64,000 nt of DNA, taken from assembly GCF_000315625.1 (NCBI RefSeq), contig NW_005434624.1, forward strand, positions 389,100 to 453,099. Reading direction: 5' to 3'. Shown in pieces: positions 28,472 to 39,649 of the stretch. Made by a program: the position numbers and the translations under genes. Source of the stretch: Guillardia theta CCMP2712. Its lineage: Eukaryota; Cryptophyceae; Pyrenomonadales; Geminigeraceae. The notes beneath the pieces are model-generated. The model was not told the DNA's origin. It worked only from the letters and a program-made list of their open reading frames with translations, and did no database searches. Position 1 is the first letter of the stretch. The number at the start of each line of letters is the position of its first letter.

Positions 28472-31400
28472 TCACTCTCCTCGTGTATTGCGATATTCTA
28501 CGTATCGCCTGTGCCCATGGCTGTGTATGACCCAGGCCTTGTAGTCCTTGAGCGACAATTGAAGCTCGCACACGTGTGAGTTCACACCCAGTCGACGAGT
28601 CTCCTCGTTGTCAAGACGGACGTTGAGACACAGGTCACGGTACGCTCCTGATTGCTGCGACGTAAACTCGGGATCGAAACGATTCTTGACGCGCAGGATC
28701 ACGAGCTCCTCGTCCTCGCAGATCCCTCGGAAGCATCTCGTGATGTCCTCGATGCTCTCGAACACTATACATTGCCGCACCACGTCCAGCAGCCGCCAGA
28801 CTTCCCCCTTGTACGACCTGCTCAGCTTCTCGATTGCCCGATCGAATCCCTTGAGACTCGCCCAGCTGTGTCGATACTGCGCATTCCCTTCTTCGTATCG
28901 CACCCACTTGACCTCTCTTGGTCCCTCCTCCCCAGCCTCCACATCCTGCACGAGCCCACCCCACTTCTTGAGCAGCTCCTTCACCTTGCGTAGGTAGGCT
29001 AGCTCAAGCAGCATGGCCTGATTGTAGAGCTGATCCAGACATGCGATCTTCCCCGCGTTATGTCGTAAGAGTCGGTCGAACAATGAAGGGCTATGCTCTT
29101 GCTCTCCCGCCTTCACCTGACATATGGCCCCCTTCCGCCAGGCCTTGTGCCCAGCACCGACAGTCTCCTTCAACCTCGTCACTTGCGCCATCGACTCTTC
29201 GTTGGTCGTCAATGCCCGCCAAACCTCGTTGTAATGCTTCGAGTCGTCCTTGATCCCCTGCCATGCTCGAACGATTGCAATTCTGCGTGCAATGCGCGCA
29301 ATCAGCCAGCCCAGCAGCAGGATCGATCCGTTGACTGGAATCTGAAACTGTCTTTTCTCAAGTACAAGAAAGTAGTGGAAGTTGACAGCAAAGTAGTTCA
29401 TCAAGGCGTCGAACGGAAGAAAAGGGACAAACTTCTCTTCCCAGAACACCAGCAGCAATCCTGAGATCAAAGCCGCAAAGCCTTCAAAGAACAATCGGAC
29501 AAGGTCGGTCGCCCATCCGTCGACGGCCATGTGGATTATTCCACTAGTGATCTGAAAGAAACCAGGCCCGCAGAAGCTAAAGGAGAAGAGCACAATACCC
29601 GTGCGAGGCTTCCCAAGAACGCTCAACAAGGACCCGGTGAAGAGGCCGAAGATCACCGGGAAGATGTAGAAGATCGTGTCGAGAGCTTCATACAGAGGCG
29701 CGACAAGCGTCACCTCGTTCTCAGCTCCTCGCTCTAAGGTTGTGGGATAGGCCTCCTCCCAGAAGGGAATGCAGGCTGTGGTGTAAATATCCCACTTGCA
29801 TCGGGTGCCTGCTTTCAGCCTCCAGCTGGAGTCTTGCAGCTCCCACGGGTTCTTGGTTGAAGAAGTGGTGACCTCCAGCTGGAATCGAACGGGGTCAAGT
29901 CCCTCGGTGCCGAGGCGACTGTCAGTGATGAAGTAGAAGGCGTTGGCGGCTTCGAAACTCTTGAAGGAGAAGTAAAAGTTGTTCTCCTTCTCTACTCCCT
30001 CCACTGCAGAAGAGACCTTACAACCATTCAAGATCCAACCGAGCTTAAGTGAGTAGTTCCCACCGGCTGGTAGTCTGTCCTCCCGCTGTTGCAAAACTTT
30101 CATCCTTGCAGCTTGCACTTGGAACACTTGTTGGCCAGCGAAATCATACCATATCCCTCCGGGTCCGAACGTGTGCACCACATAGAAGATGCCAACAATC
30201 ACCATCGACACCTTGAAAGAGACCTTCTGTATCGCAAGCGTGCAAGGAATGGAAGTGAAGAGCACGCTGCTGCTTCCCGTCTTCCTGACTGCATGTCGCC
30301 GCTCCTTGAGCCTCGCCCCGAGGATGTTTCCAGCAATCAGGCATCTCTGTCTTAACAGGTCCTTATGCCTTTGTTCTTCAGACCAGCAGTGAGGGGCTGA
30401 TTGGTAGAGTGAGTTCAGAGACTCGGCCTCCTCGCCTGCACCGCCAAGATTCTCCACCGCAACCCTTGACAGTCTACGGATCTTATGATGCCTCACCCTC
30501 AGCAACCAAGTGAACGAGTCTAGCATCGCCAAGAACAAGGAGCATTGCGCAGGCAGGTCGATCTGGTGGATGCGCCGGTATGACTTCAAATCGTCCAACA
30601 TGTTCGAGGTTGCCGCAGCTTGCAGACGGGCCAGAACCAGTCGAAGTTCACAAACAAACGCGCATGTGCCGTAGAACCGCGATTGCTCTGTAAATAATCG
30701 AATTTTGAGACAAACATCCCTGACCTGTCCCAAATGTTTGTGCTCGTCCTTCACAGCGAGTCTGTTCGTGAGGCTCACAATCACCACCCCTCGGTCTTCA
30801 AACAGCACTCGCAAACACTCTGTGATGTCTTGTATCCGCTCGAAGACGATGCTCTGCCGCACCAGATCCGTATGTCTTGCAACGGCTCCATGGTACTTTC
30901 GTAAGATCTTTTCGTAGCTTGCTTCGAAGCTCTTCATGGGAGTCTCATGGAAACGAGCGATACACCCGTGCGAGGTCTGCAGTTTTTCAACGATGACCAC
31001 CAATTTGTCAACAAACACTTTCTGCATCACAACCCCCTGGGCGTACAGTTGGTCAAAACTAGTGATCTCGTTTGTTTCCGAAAGCTTTACACTTGAGCGG
31101 GAGGTAAAAGCTCCAAATGATTCGTGCGTAGAAGGTGAGCAAGATCTTTTCGATGAAGAGAATGCTTCCAAGGCTCGAATCCTTTCGACATCTAGGTTTG
31201 CATCTCCTTGGTTTGTCTGAATTGGTGCAAGACAAAATTGCCGCAAGTGCTTCCGAGCGCTTTTGCAACCAGTGTAAGCCACTTCATGCAGCTCTCTCAA
31301 GCTTGAGTCGCCTCCCTGGGATAGTATGTCTTCCCAAACCTTCTCCAGCTCGGCCTGGTGATTCATGGCAGACTTGCGGGAGGAAGCTCTGAGGTATTCA

Positions 31401-32675
31401 CGGATTGCCATCAAGACAAGAAAGAAAAGCAGCTGCACGATTCTCATGTATGCCCCGTTTGATCTCAGTGCAGCCTCCACCCCAAGGAGAATCGCTGATG
31501 ACGCTGCCCCCAGCTCCAACACCAGGCACTCGTGAACAACGAGAGGACAAGGAAAAAGCAGCAGGATCTGGAGGGAAGGGACTCAGAAGAGGGAGAGGAC
31601 GAGACGGGCAGTACCATGAGGCTCTCGATCAGCGCCGCATACTCCACCTCTAAGTTGCAGCTGCTCCACGTGACAATGAACTCGGACATGCCAACAGCTG
31701 CCGAGAGGAAATATCCCAAGCACAGCATCTACCATCTCCCCATCACTCGCATATGAGTATCGGGTTTACAAGCACACTTACCGGTACCGACGCGTGGAGC
31801 CTTTTTAGATGCGCGCATGCTACAGCAAGCAAGATTCCGAGCCCCTTGAACAATCGCTCCAAGACCCTCGCATATGCAGGCCACCGGCATTTGATCGCGT
31901 TCCAGCTGATCTTGATGAGCTGATTTCGTGGAAGCGAAGCCAACATCCTCGAGAAGTCTTGCTCGAGCACGTCTTGACCTACAGGGACGGGAACTACTCG
32001 ATCCAACGACTGCATGGACTGCATCACGTAGACTTTCCAGTGCTCGCCGTCGCTGGATGACTCAAGGGTGAATTCGACGGGGTTGAACTCATTGCTAGAG
32101 TTGGATGTGAGAAAGTACCAGCCATCGAAAGAGTGCGAGGCATCTAATCTCAAAGTCACGGAAGCTCCTTGCCTCTCTTCAACATACTCGTCTCCTAGCG
32201 GATACCTCGGAATCAAACAGTCCCCTCTCAGCACTCCGAAGGATTGTATCCCAGGAGATGTTATGGCAGGCCCTGACAGTCCATTCTGAAGCTTTCTAGC
32301 AGTGAATCGAAAGAAACGAGACGCTCCTTGGGGCTGACTAATGCTTGAAAGCGACCAAGTCGCTGAGTGAGACAGTGGCAAAAACAGGAAAAGGAAAGCA
32401 ATGACAGCCAAACCCGCTTGGAAGATCCTCACAGACAGAAACCAGGTGAAGGGATGTGAAGAACAGAGAATCTCAAAGCTCTTATTCGCAAAGATCTTGG
32501 TTCGAGCAGCTTCCAGAGAATTTTGTAGCCTGTCACCCTCTATCTTGGTGCTCTCCACAAGATAGTCGAGCCACACCTGAGGGAACTCTTCTGTGCAGTT
32601 TGGCTGAGAGGAGATTCTTCCAGGCCTCAAGCTTTTGCCTGCATCCTCTTCCACCATGACCGTCATCTCGGCCAT
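28472..32675 (-). CDS. Polytopic membrane protein with two RelA/SpoT-like and two discoidin-like domains
   Basis: Three exons join in phase: 32675-31782, 31728-31615 and 31528-28472, with introns of 53 and 86 bp, giving about 1,354 residues from ATG 32675. The architecture is duplicated. Each half has a membrane segment, an F5/8C (discoidin)-like beta-sandwich (half 1: FFRFTARKLQN, FDGWYFLTSNSSNEFNPVEF; half 2: ANAFYFITDSRLGT, LDPVRFQLEV), more membrane helices, then a cytosolic RelA/SpoT-like nucleotidyltransferase-fold region. Half 1 shows DLVRQSIVF, NRL, VRDVCLKI, VCELRL; half 2 shows DVVRQCIVFESIEDI, VKNRFDPEF, AYRDLCLNVRL, HVCELQL, HGHRRYVEYRN. These correspond to the D-x-x-R, KNR, GYRDxxLN and E-x-Q motifs of the fold. 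Half 1 is more degenerate (no clear GYRD), so half 2 is the likelier active one, if either is. The substrate is unknown; (p)ppGpp synthesis is not implied. Confidence 0.66.
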
Positions 32676-33035
32676 GCTCCCTGTTCACGCAACCGACATG
32701 TCCACATCTTGCAACTCGCAACCCCGCTCCCTGTTTCCGCGCAACCCCTGGCAGAGGGAAGACCACCCCTCATGTGAGGCTGAGCCATTGGGAACACATA
32801 CCCTAGCAGCCCGCCTGCAGGGGGTGAGGGTCAGCCGATCGCCGGAACGAGTACGTGCGCCGGTTAATTATTATGTTAAATCATTATTACTTCACTAGTT
32901 GAGTAATCAAGAAAAGACTTCACACTGCTGCATGTTGCGATCGATCACGCAGCTACTCATGGCCCATTGAGCGTAGCATCAAGAGGATTGCTCTCAAGTA
33001 AACATGATACCGCCCCTCGTGAAGCTCGTGATGGA

Positions 33036-33380
33036 ATGACGACGGCTGAAATTGCCGACGTGTATCGCTTCCAGTGGAGGCTAAGAGAGATTGAAAGAGC
33101 CTTCCGAGCCTTTCGAGAGAGCGAAGCGATGGAGGAAGTGCATCTGACTCTGTTCAGCGAGGACCCGAAGATCAGAGAGGACAGAGTCGAGATCAATGTC
33201 GAAGGGATCGACGTGGAGGAGGACCGAAGCACCAAGTCGTGGAACGGGTCCAAGATATGCATCTTCCTTGACTCTATGGAGGATGCTCGACGCATGACGA
33301 AGGAGCTGCCTTTCTCTTTAGAAAGCGCAGCAATCAAGCTCGAAGCAGTCGGCTTCAACATGAAGCCTGAGAGGAGGTAG
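33036..33380 (+). CDS. Small protein of unknown function
   Basis: ATG 33036 (MTTAEIADVYRFQWRLREI) to TAG at 33380, 114 residues. Predicted alpha/beta with charged helices (EIERAFRAFRESEAMEEVH) and a strand-rich middle; no membrane segment. I do not recognise the family. Downstream, a second frame (+1) is open from the end of this ORF (GGSGDAQHEESAGEWLEL) straight into the ORF at 33448. The two may therefore be one gene broken by a one-base shift or by an unrecognised intron. Confidence 0.5.
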   Translation: MTTAEIADVYRFQWRLREIERAFRAFRESEAMEEVHLTLFSEDPKIREDRVEINVEGIDVEEDRSTKSWNGSKICIFLDSMEDARRMTKELPFSLESAAIKLEAVGFNMKPERR

Positions 33381-33447
33381 CGGCGACGCTCAGCATGAGG
33401 AGAGCGCGGGAGAGTGGCTGGAGCTTACAGACCTGGAGAGGATCACA

Positions 33448-34023
33448 ATGGAGGCAGCTTCTCCATCCAGCAAAGACGACATGCAGCTCGTGTGCGAGCT
33501 CTCAGCAGTCATCCAGGAGGCAACTTCTTTGAACGAGATGAGGACGAGCGAGCGGATCAAGCTGGTCTTGGACAAGGCCGTAGGAAACCTCCACGACACC
33601 TTCTACTCACCGGAAAGCCTGGAGTTCATGTCGCTGGGAGAGTGGGCGAAGACCCCAGAGGAGCAGGGAGTGGGACGCAATGTTCTCAAGGAGCAGCTGG
33701 CGGAGTGGCTGCACAGCAAGCGCTGGACTCGCGTGCAGGGAGACAGCAAGAAGGCCAGGAGGGGCAGCGCGTTCTCGCCACGGGCAACGGCAGCGGCTGA
33801 GCTTGAGCAGGAGGCGGAGAGCGACGACATAGAGCGTCGATCTCTTAGCTTCCTGTTCATAGCACTGAGTAAATTTGCAGAGATGCATGTGCTGGCCTGC
33901 TCACTGAAGGTGGACAAGAAAACCCGACTGCGGCTGAAGATGAGGGAAGATGATGAAGAGGAGGAGGACATGGAAGAAGAGCAAGGCGAGGGCGAGGAAG
34001 GCGACAGGGCGAGCCCGCACTGA
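33448..34023 (+). CDS. Acidic-tailed protein of unknown function
   Basis: ATG 33448 to TGA 34023, 191 residues. The N-terminal half is helical (MQLVCELSAVIQEATSL, SERIKLVLDKAVGNL) and contains EFMSLGEWAKTPEEQG. The C-terminal tail is Glu/Asp-rich. No known domain recognised. The frame is open upstream of the ATG to the end of the preceding ORF, so the true N-terminus may lie further left. It may continue by splicing into the helical segment at 34.2-34.5 kb. Confidence 0.45.
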   Translation: MEAASPSSKDDMQLVCELSAVIQEATSLNEMRTSERIKLVLDKAVGNLHDTFYSPESLEFMSLGEWAKTPEEQGVGRNVLKEQLAEWLHSKRWTRVQGDSKKARRGSAFSPRATAAAELEQEAESDDIERRSLSFLFIALSKFAEMHVLACSLKVDKKTRLRLKMREDDEEEEDMEEEQGEGEEGDRASPH

Positions 34024-34260
34024 GCTTGAGCTGAAAGCAAGACAGCACGGCGAAGAAGAGGTGGACAAGAAGGGGACTCGAGGACTCCGGCGACCAACGA
34101 GTCAGCGAGGTAAGCTAGGTAAGGAGAGGAGGTAGGGGGCAACTGAAGGCCAAGGTGAGGAGAGGCAACTCTTCTGACTAAGGCTGAGGAAGCCTTGATG
34201 CTTTTACTTGCAGGGATCGAACACAAACGTGATAGGTGGGTCCAACTACTGCAGGAGACA

Positions 34261-34470
34261 GCCGAGCTGGAGATCGAGCGTGTGAGTGTCGAGCTATTAC
34301 AGCTAGTGGAGAGGATCGCTGGGAGCACTAATGAGCAGGAACAGAAAGCCGAGCTCCGGGCTCAGGAGGTGGCCGGGCAAAGAAAGCCGAGCTCGAGATC
34401 GAGAGCAGGCTACGCGAACTACTGCAGCTAGAGGCGAGGATTGCCGCCAGCATTAATGAGCTGAAAAAAA
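34261..34470 (+). repeat. Degenerate direct repeat, about 85 bp, period about 125 bp
   Basis: GCCGAGCTGGAGATCGAG... at 34261 and GCCGAGCTCGAGATCGAG... at 34386 are clearly related along about 85 bp. Both encode the same amphipathic helix (AELEIE...ELLQL...RIA.S.NE) but in different reading frames, so only one copy can be in frame unless an intron lies between. Confidence 0.7.
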
Positions 34471-34479
34471 GTCGAGCAT

Positions 34480-35510
34480 GGAGGCAAGCAATCAAGAGAA
34501 TTGCTCTCATCGGGATGTGAAATGCTTCGTGTTCGGAAAGCATCGATGCGAAACAAGCTTTTGATACGGAAGTGCTATCGTGATATCAAGGATATTATTG
34601 CGATCTACTTTGGTTTGGACGGAAAAAGATGAAAACCAAGAAAAACAGAGGTTTTCATTTTCAAGTGCATGATGAAGCACAATCGTAATTTGGCCGCCAA
34701 AGTTGTCTTCGACGATGATGTTCTTGACAGCCATTCACAATGGCTTCTGTTTCATTTTCCATCGCACCTTATCCTCAGGAAAGAAGAGAAGGAGGTTGGG
34801 GGAAGGGCATGATGGAAGCGGTGTAGCTAAGATTGAAAAGCATCAGCCGAATTTGATTTGGTCCTCCCAGAAGCTTTGAAAAAGACTGCAAATTGGTAAC
34901 ATGCACAAACCTTGTGTATGGAGACAGAGCCGAGAAAACAACGAGGGGGTTTGGTAGACCTTGGGATTGAGTTCTTTCAAAGTGTGATGTTTCTGTCCGA
35001 CGGCGTGGAATTCTCGCTCGAGGAATAAGTCCAACCAGCTGATGCAAATCAAATAAACTTTTCTCAACTTATTTCCTTGTAGACCTTATCTTTTAACCAT
35101 TCGCAGGGTCCAATGAGTATAGATCAGTCGTGATCTTCTGATTCAGTAATCCTTGCGACCCGACAGCCCTGAACTTAACTGACAAGATTGAGGTTTTCAA
35201 AAGAGATACATCGTTATCGTTATATCTTTCACCTTTTTACCAAGATTGCTTCATTCAAGAATGCTGGAAACTTTGAAGCCTGCATTGAGCGTCTAGCATT
35301 ACTATCTAAAGTGAGTTACCTCGTGCGCCAGAAATGCGTTGTATTGCTTCCTGCACGGTCTGTCAATCAACCTCCTTGCTTGACAACTCGAGATCACATC
35401 AGCATCTCTGCTTACATGGTGTATGTGTCTTTGCCAGATCACCGTCTCCATCCAACTCACGACCATTTCCAATCATCCCGTCTCCAATCATCCAACTATT
35501 CAGACCAACA
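34480..35510. other. Intergenic region with no supported gene
   Basis: Only short ORFs on either strand, none with recognisable motifs or a clear exon chain. The sequence is more AT-rich than flanking genes. Confidence 0.45.
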
Positions 35511-35515
35511 AACCA

Positions 35516-35845
35516 GGACTCACTCGATCAAAGGACTCACTCGATCAAAGGACTCACTCGATCAAAGGACTCACTCGATCGGATCAAAGGACTCACTCGA
35601 TCAAAGGACTCACTCGATCAAAGGACTCACTCGATCAAAGGACTCACTCGATCGGATCAAAGGACTCACTCGATCAAAGGACTCACTCGATCAAAGGACT
35701 CACTCGATCAAAGGACTCACTCGATCAAAGGACTCACTCGATCAAAGGACTCACTCGATCAAAGGACTCACTCGATCAAAGGACTCACTCGATCAAAGGA
35801 CTCACTCGATCAAAGGACTCACTCGATCGGATCAAAGGACTCTGC
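35516..35845 (+). repeat. 17-bp minisatellite (GGACTCACTCGATCAAA)n
   Basis: About 18 tandem copies of a 17-bp unit, nearly perfect. Three positions (about 35580, 35653 and 35828) carry an extra GGATC, making 22-bp variants. Because 17 is not a multiple of three, every frame reads the same 17-residue cycle, and no frame has a stop. No start codon or flanking coding signal shows that it is translated. Confidence 0.95.
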
Positions 35846-36264
35846 TCTGCTCTACGATGTCTGGGATCTGCCGCTCGAAGAACCCGATGTCCGGGCCTAC
35901 GGTGGGTCCGTTAGTACCAGGCTAGCGTTGACTGAAACGTGAGGATAAGATAATATGGCAGGTATGCCAGTCGCGCGCGGGCGTTGGTAGGACAGTATGT
36001 GGCGTGACCGATGTTGTGCTTGCAAGACAGCAATGGCAAGATTGAGAAGATGATGCTGGAGTTTAAGCTGGGATGATAATCAGAATCTCATGTTTCACTC
36101 TCCGCAAGTCTGGGATGACCTTGTCGTGAATATCGCCGTTAACTCTACTCTCCATTGCCTTGTGCGTGAGCAGCATGGGATGAGAAGGAAAGACCTGGGC
36201 TCCGTAGGAGAAGCTCTCACTTGGGGTTTTAGATAGCTCACTTGGTTGATTGACGTCAACAGCG

Positions 36265-39200
36265 ATGGTGCTTGACGCATCACATCTCCCGGGAAGTTTG
36301 AACGCCCAGGTATCGGGCAAGCATCTGTCCAAGTACCCGGACAAAGAGCTCGCCATCAGGATCTTCTCGACACTAGTCGACAGCAACGACACAATCTTCA
36401 GTCTTGGGCTGAGCAAGGACCAGGTCAAGTTGCTCGCTCTACTTGCTAAGGCTCGACATTACAGCAAGGGGCAGTTCTACTGCAGGGAAGGGGAAAACCG
36501 GTCGGAGTTTGCCGTAGTCATCGACGGAGAGTTCACGTTGCAAGACATCCCTCGGCATTCGTGCTCGCTGGGCCCGGGGTCGTTCATAGGAGAGGTTGGT
36601 CTGCTGGGGACCAAGTTTGTCAAGTGCGAGTTCTGCGTGCGGGCCACGATCGACTCTACCCTTGTGACGGTCCCATATCGCAAGTACCTGACGTTCATCG
36701 CCAACTACTCCGAGACTGAGGCTCGCACCCTTGAGTTCTTGAACTCTGCCGTATGCTCAAATCTGATGAAACTCTTGAAGTTGAAGAAGGAGAATGTTGC
36801 CGCAAGAATGCTCCAGTGTGCGCAGAGATCACACAGAGCAAGGAGTTTCTTCCACAGCTCCAAGAAAGACACAAAGAGACTTGCCTGCGTCGCCATACAG
36901 CGAATGTTCCGAAAGTACAGGTTCAAGATGAACCTCTGGCTGAAGAGGCAGATCCCAAGAGTTGAGATGATACAGTGTGCAGTAAGAAGTTGGATTGCCA
37001 GGAGGGTTGTCAGGGAAATACGAGCCGAAAGCAATCATGAGCAAGTGAGGAAAGCGGTTTCAGATGTCAATTTCTGTAAATACAAAGTAACCGAGTGGAA
37101 GAAGATGAAAATTGCTGGAACGTTAGCGAACTCGGTTTCCATTCACAGAGAGGTTGCTCTTTGGGATTTCTTGTCCTGCTTCGATCTCACGTTTGCTCTT
37201 TGCAAGGATTCTTCTTCTGCTGTCGTTCTTGGCCAACTGCCGACACAGAAGTCAGACAAGGTGCTCGGCAAGGTATCTGTATCCGAGACCCTGCTCCTTT
37301 ACGGCCTCGTCTGACTTTGTGCAGTCGACATTGTGGACAAAGGATGGGAAGCTAGAAGGGCAGCAGGATAGCGCACAAGCCACCAACGTCAAGAAGAACG
37401 ACATCCTCTATAAGTGGCTGCGGCGGACAATACACAAGTCCTTCAGAAGTTGGGCCCTGTACATCCAAACCTTGAAAGACAAGATTCAGAGGGGGAAGAA
37501 GAGCGTCAAACACTTCCTATACGGGCCCCTCTACTACTTCTTCGGGCTCTGGTCAAGTCAGAGGAACTCCAAGTACGTCTCCCCGTGGCGAGCAGCTCCC
37601 GGCAAGACGGTCATCCTGACTCACGAGGGCAAGGAGTACGAGTACACTAACGGACATCGAGTGGCCGGGGACAACGGGGTTGGAGTCTTGCTCGAGCCGC
37701 TCCTGTCAAGCAAAGCTCTCTGGAAGGTGCAGTGGGTGTCATCGGGGCTGATCTCGTCCTACTTCACCGGGTCCTGCGGCAGATATTTCCTGCAGTATGC
37801 TCAGAGACGATCAAAGTTCACCTGACTTGACTGGCAGGTGGTGGAAGGGAGCAGAGTCTGAGATGCAACTGCCGCGAGTACACTCCGACACTGAACCTCC
37901 GGCGTCCCTCGTCAAGATCATGGAGCAGCCGAACCAAGCTGAGAAGAACGTGGGACAGCAGCCGCAGACATACCTTGAATACCGACAGACCTCGTGCGAT
38001 ATCTCCTTCTCTGATTCCAAATTTACACCTGACCGGCAATGTGCAGGATTGAAATTATGAAAGTGGTCGGGAGCAGTCGGGACAGGCTGGAGATGACTCG
38101 GAGTGTCACAGTGCCGTTCGGAGCCAAGTACTTCCTCCCATGCCCTCCGGCCTCCGAGTGGGCTCTTGAGATGAACTTCGAGCCCAACACGCTCGAGCAC
38201 ACAGCGCGGGTGTCCCTACGAGCCTCGGAGGCGACGCTCAAGGACTGCGGCAAGGGGGAGCTTGGAATAATCGTCAGTCCGTTGGTGGAAGTCAGAGTGG
38301 ACGGGCATCAGCTGAAGACTATGAAGCCTTTTCAAGTCAAAATCCCGCACCGGTGCTCGTCGACTTCTCATCTGAACCTCTACCACTGGTCTGTCGGAAA
38401 GATGTTCCCTGAGAAGATCTTGTCTGCGGAGTTCTCAACCGACTACTGCACAGCTACAGTAGAGGCTTTCGGGGTGTTTGCTGTCCTCAATGGCCAGCCT
38501 TCGACCCCGGATGTCCTGTATGCGAAGCTCGACGTGGGGGACTTGTACAGAGACAACATAGGAAAGCTCGTCACCAAGGTTCACTTCGGAAAGACCTTCT
38601 CCGGGAGAGTCTTGCTGGTGCCACGAGGTTCAGCTTGCAGCACTGCAGTGCCCTGGTGAGTGAAGCCCTCTTTAGCTTTTGTGAGAGGGAAGTGATCTGG
38701 TTGCAGCATGTCTTTCCTCCCGAGGTTTCTGGTCCGGAATGGATCGACAGTGGACAAGATAGAGCTGGAACCGCTCAAGAAGCTCAAGGGCTACACCCTC
38801 AACAGCTGGTCCAACCGACAGGCCTACATCGGCCGCATGTTCATCATCAACTTCTCCTTCATCGTACAGGCAGTTGCTGGGATCCACGCGCCGACCCGTC
38901 TGCCCATGGTCGACTGCAAAGTGATTCTGTTCAGCTCCAGAGGACAGGAGCTCTTGACGTTTGAGAACGGGAACGAGATCCGCATCCAGGTGACGACGAC
39001 CGACCTGAAGATCTATGTCAGCTTCGAGGAGAGGCTAGCTCCCATGAGCTACACCTGCACCCTCCAGGGACGAGAGTCTCTGCGCGACATCCGCGTGTGG
39101 GTCGCCAAGTGCATTGGAGGGAACGAGATCGAGCCTCTCGCACTGTCCAGGTTCTCCAACTTGAGGTTCGTGTCAGCCGACCGCTCAGACTACTTGTCCC

Positions 39201-39649
39201 TGTCGGATGAATGCTTCGAGCACGCGTCCGCGCACCTCCCCGAGGTTCGCCTGCAGGCACTGACAAAGCTGGACGTGCGGTACGGGAGCGAAGGCGACGT
39301 GGTGGACATGCTGCAAGACGTGTTCATGAGGACTCGGCAGGCTCCTCTGCCTAAAGAGATCAGCCAGAGGAGTCTGCCGAGCCTGAAATCCAAGTCTGGG
39401 TTGTCGCAACAGTTAACGTTAGGGAGGAAGATGCCTCTTCTAGGATGTCCTACTAGTGACGACTGGACGCAACCTTCTGTTGACTCCCTGGCACGGTACA
39501 AGGAGTTGAGTAAGGAGTTGGATCGGCATGGGGGAGCACATCTGGATAAACGAGCAAGGAATCTAGAGGGGACGGTAGCGAACGAATCTAAATGGTTGAG
39601 AAGTGGTTTCCTTACTTCAAGAGAAGAGTCGTCGAGGAGAACCAGGTGA
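36265..39649 (+). CDS. Cyclic-nucleotide-binding, IQ and ZU5-like domain protein
   Basis: Five exons in phase: 36265-37272, 37325-37794, 37838-37993, 38047-38655 and 38707-39649. Introns are 52, 43, 53 and 51 bp; the coding length is 3,186 nt, about 1,061 residues. The start chosen is ATG 36265 (MVLDASHLPGSLNAQ). Residues about 55-155 form a cyclic-nucleotide-binding domain: KGQFYCREGENRSEFAVVI, FIGEVGLLG with its Glu, and VRATIDSTLV with the Arg expected to contact the phosphate. IQ-like helices follow (AARMLQCAQRSHRAR, AIQRMFRKYRFK, MIQCAVRSWIARR), then a Trp-rich Sfi1-like helix pair (HKSFRSWALYIQTLKDK). Near residues 560-650 is a ZU5-like beta domain (SVTVPFGAKYFLP, LGIIVSPLVEVRVDG, MKPFQVKIPH). 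No transmembrane helices, so it is not a channel; possibly a cytoskeletal adaptor sensing cAMP/cGMP and calmodulin or centrin. Confidence 0.75.

Noticed and set aside
35188-35942. Protein-coding gene over the 17-bp minisatellite
   Set aside because: Three overlapping frames are equally open only because the unit has no stop in any frame. Upstream sequence lacks coding character, so no CDS is called.
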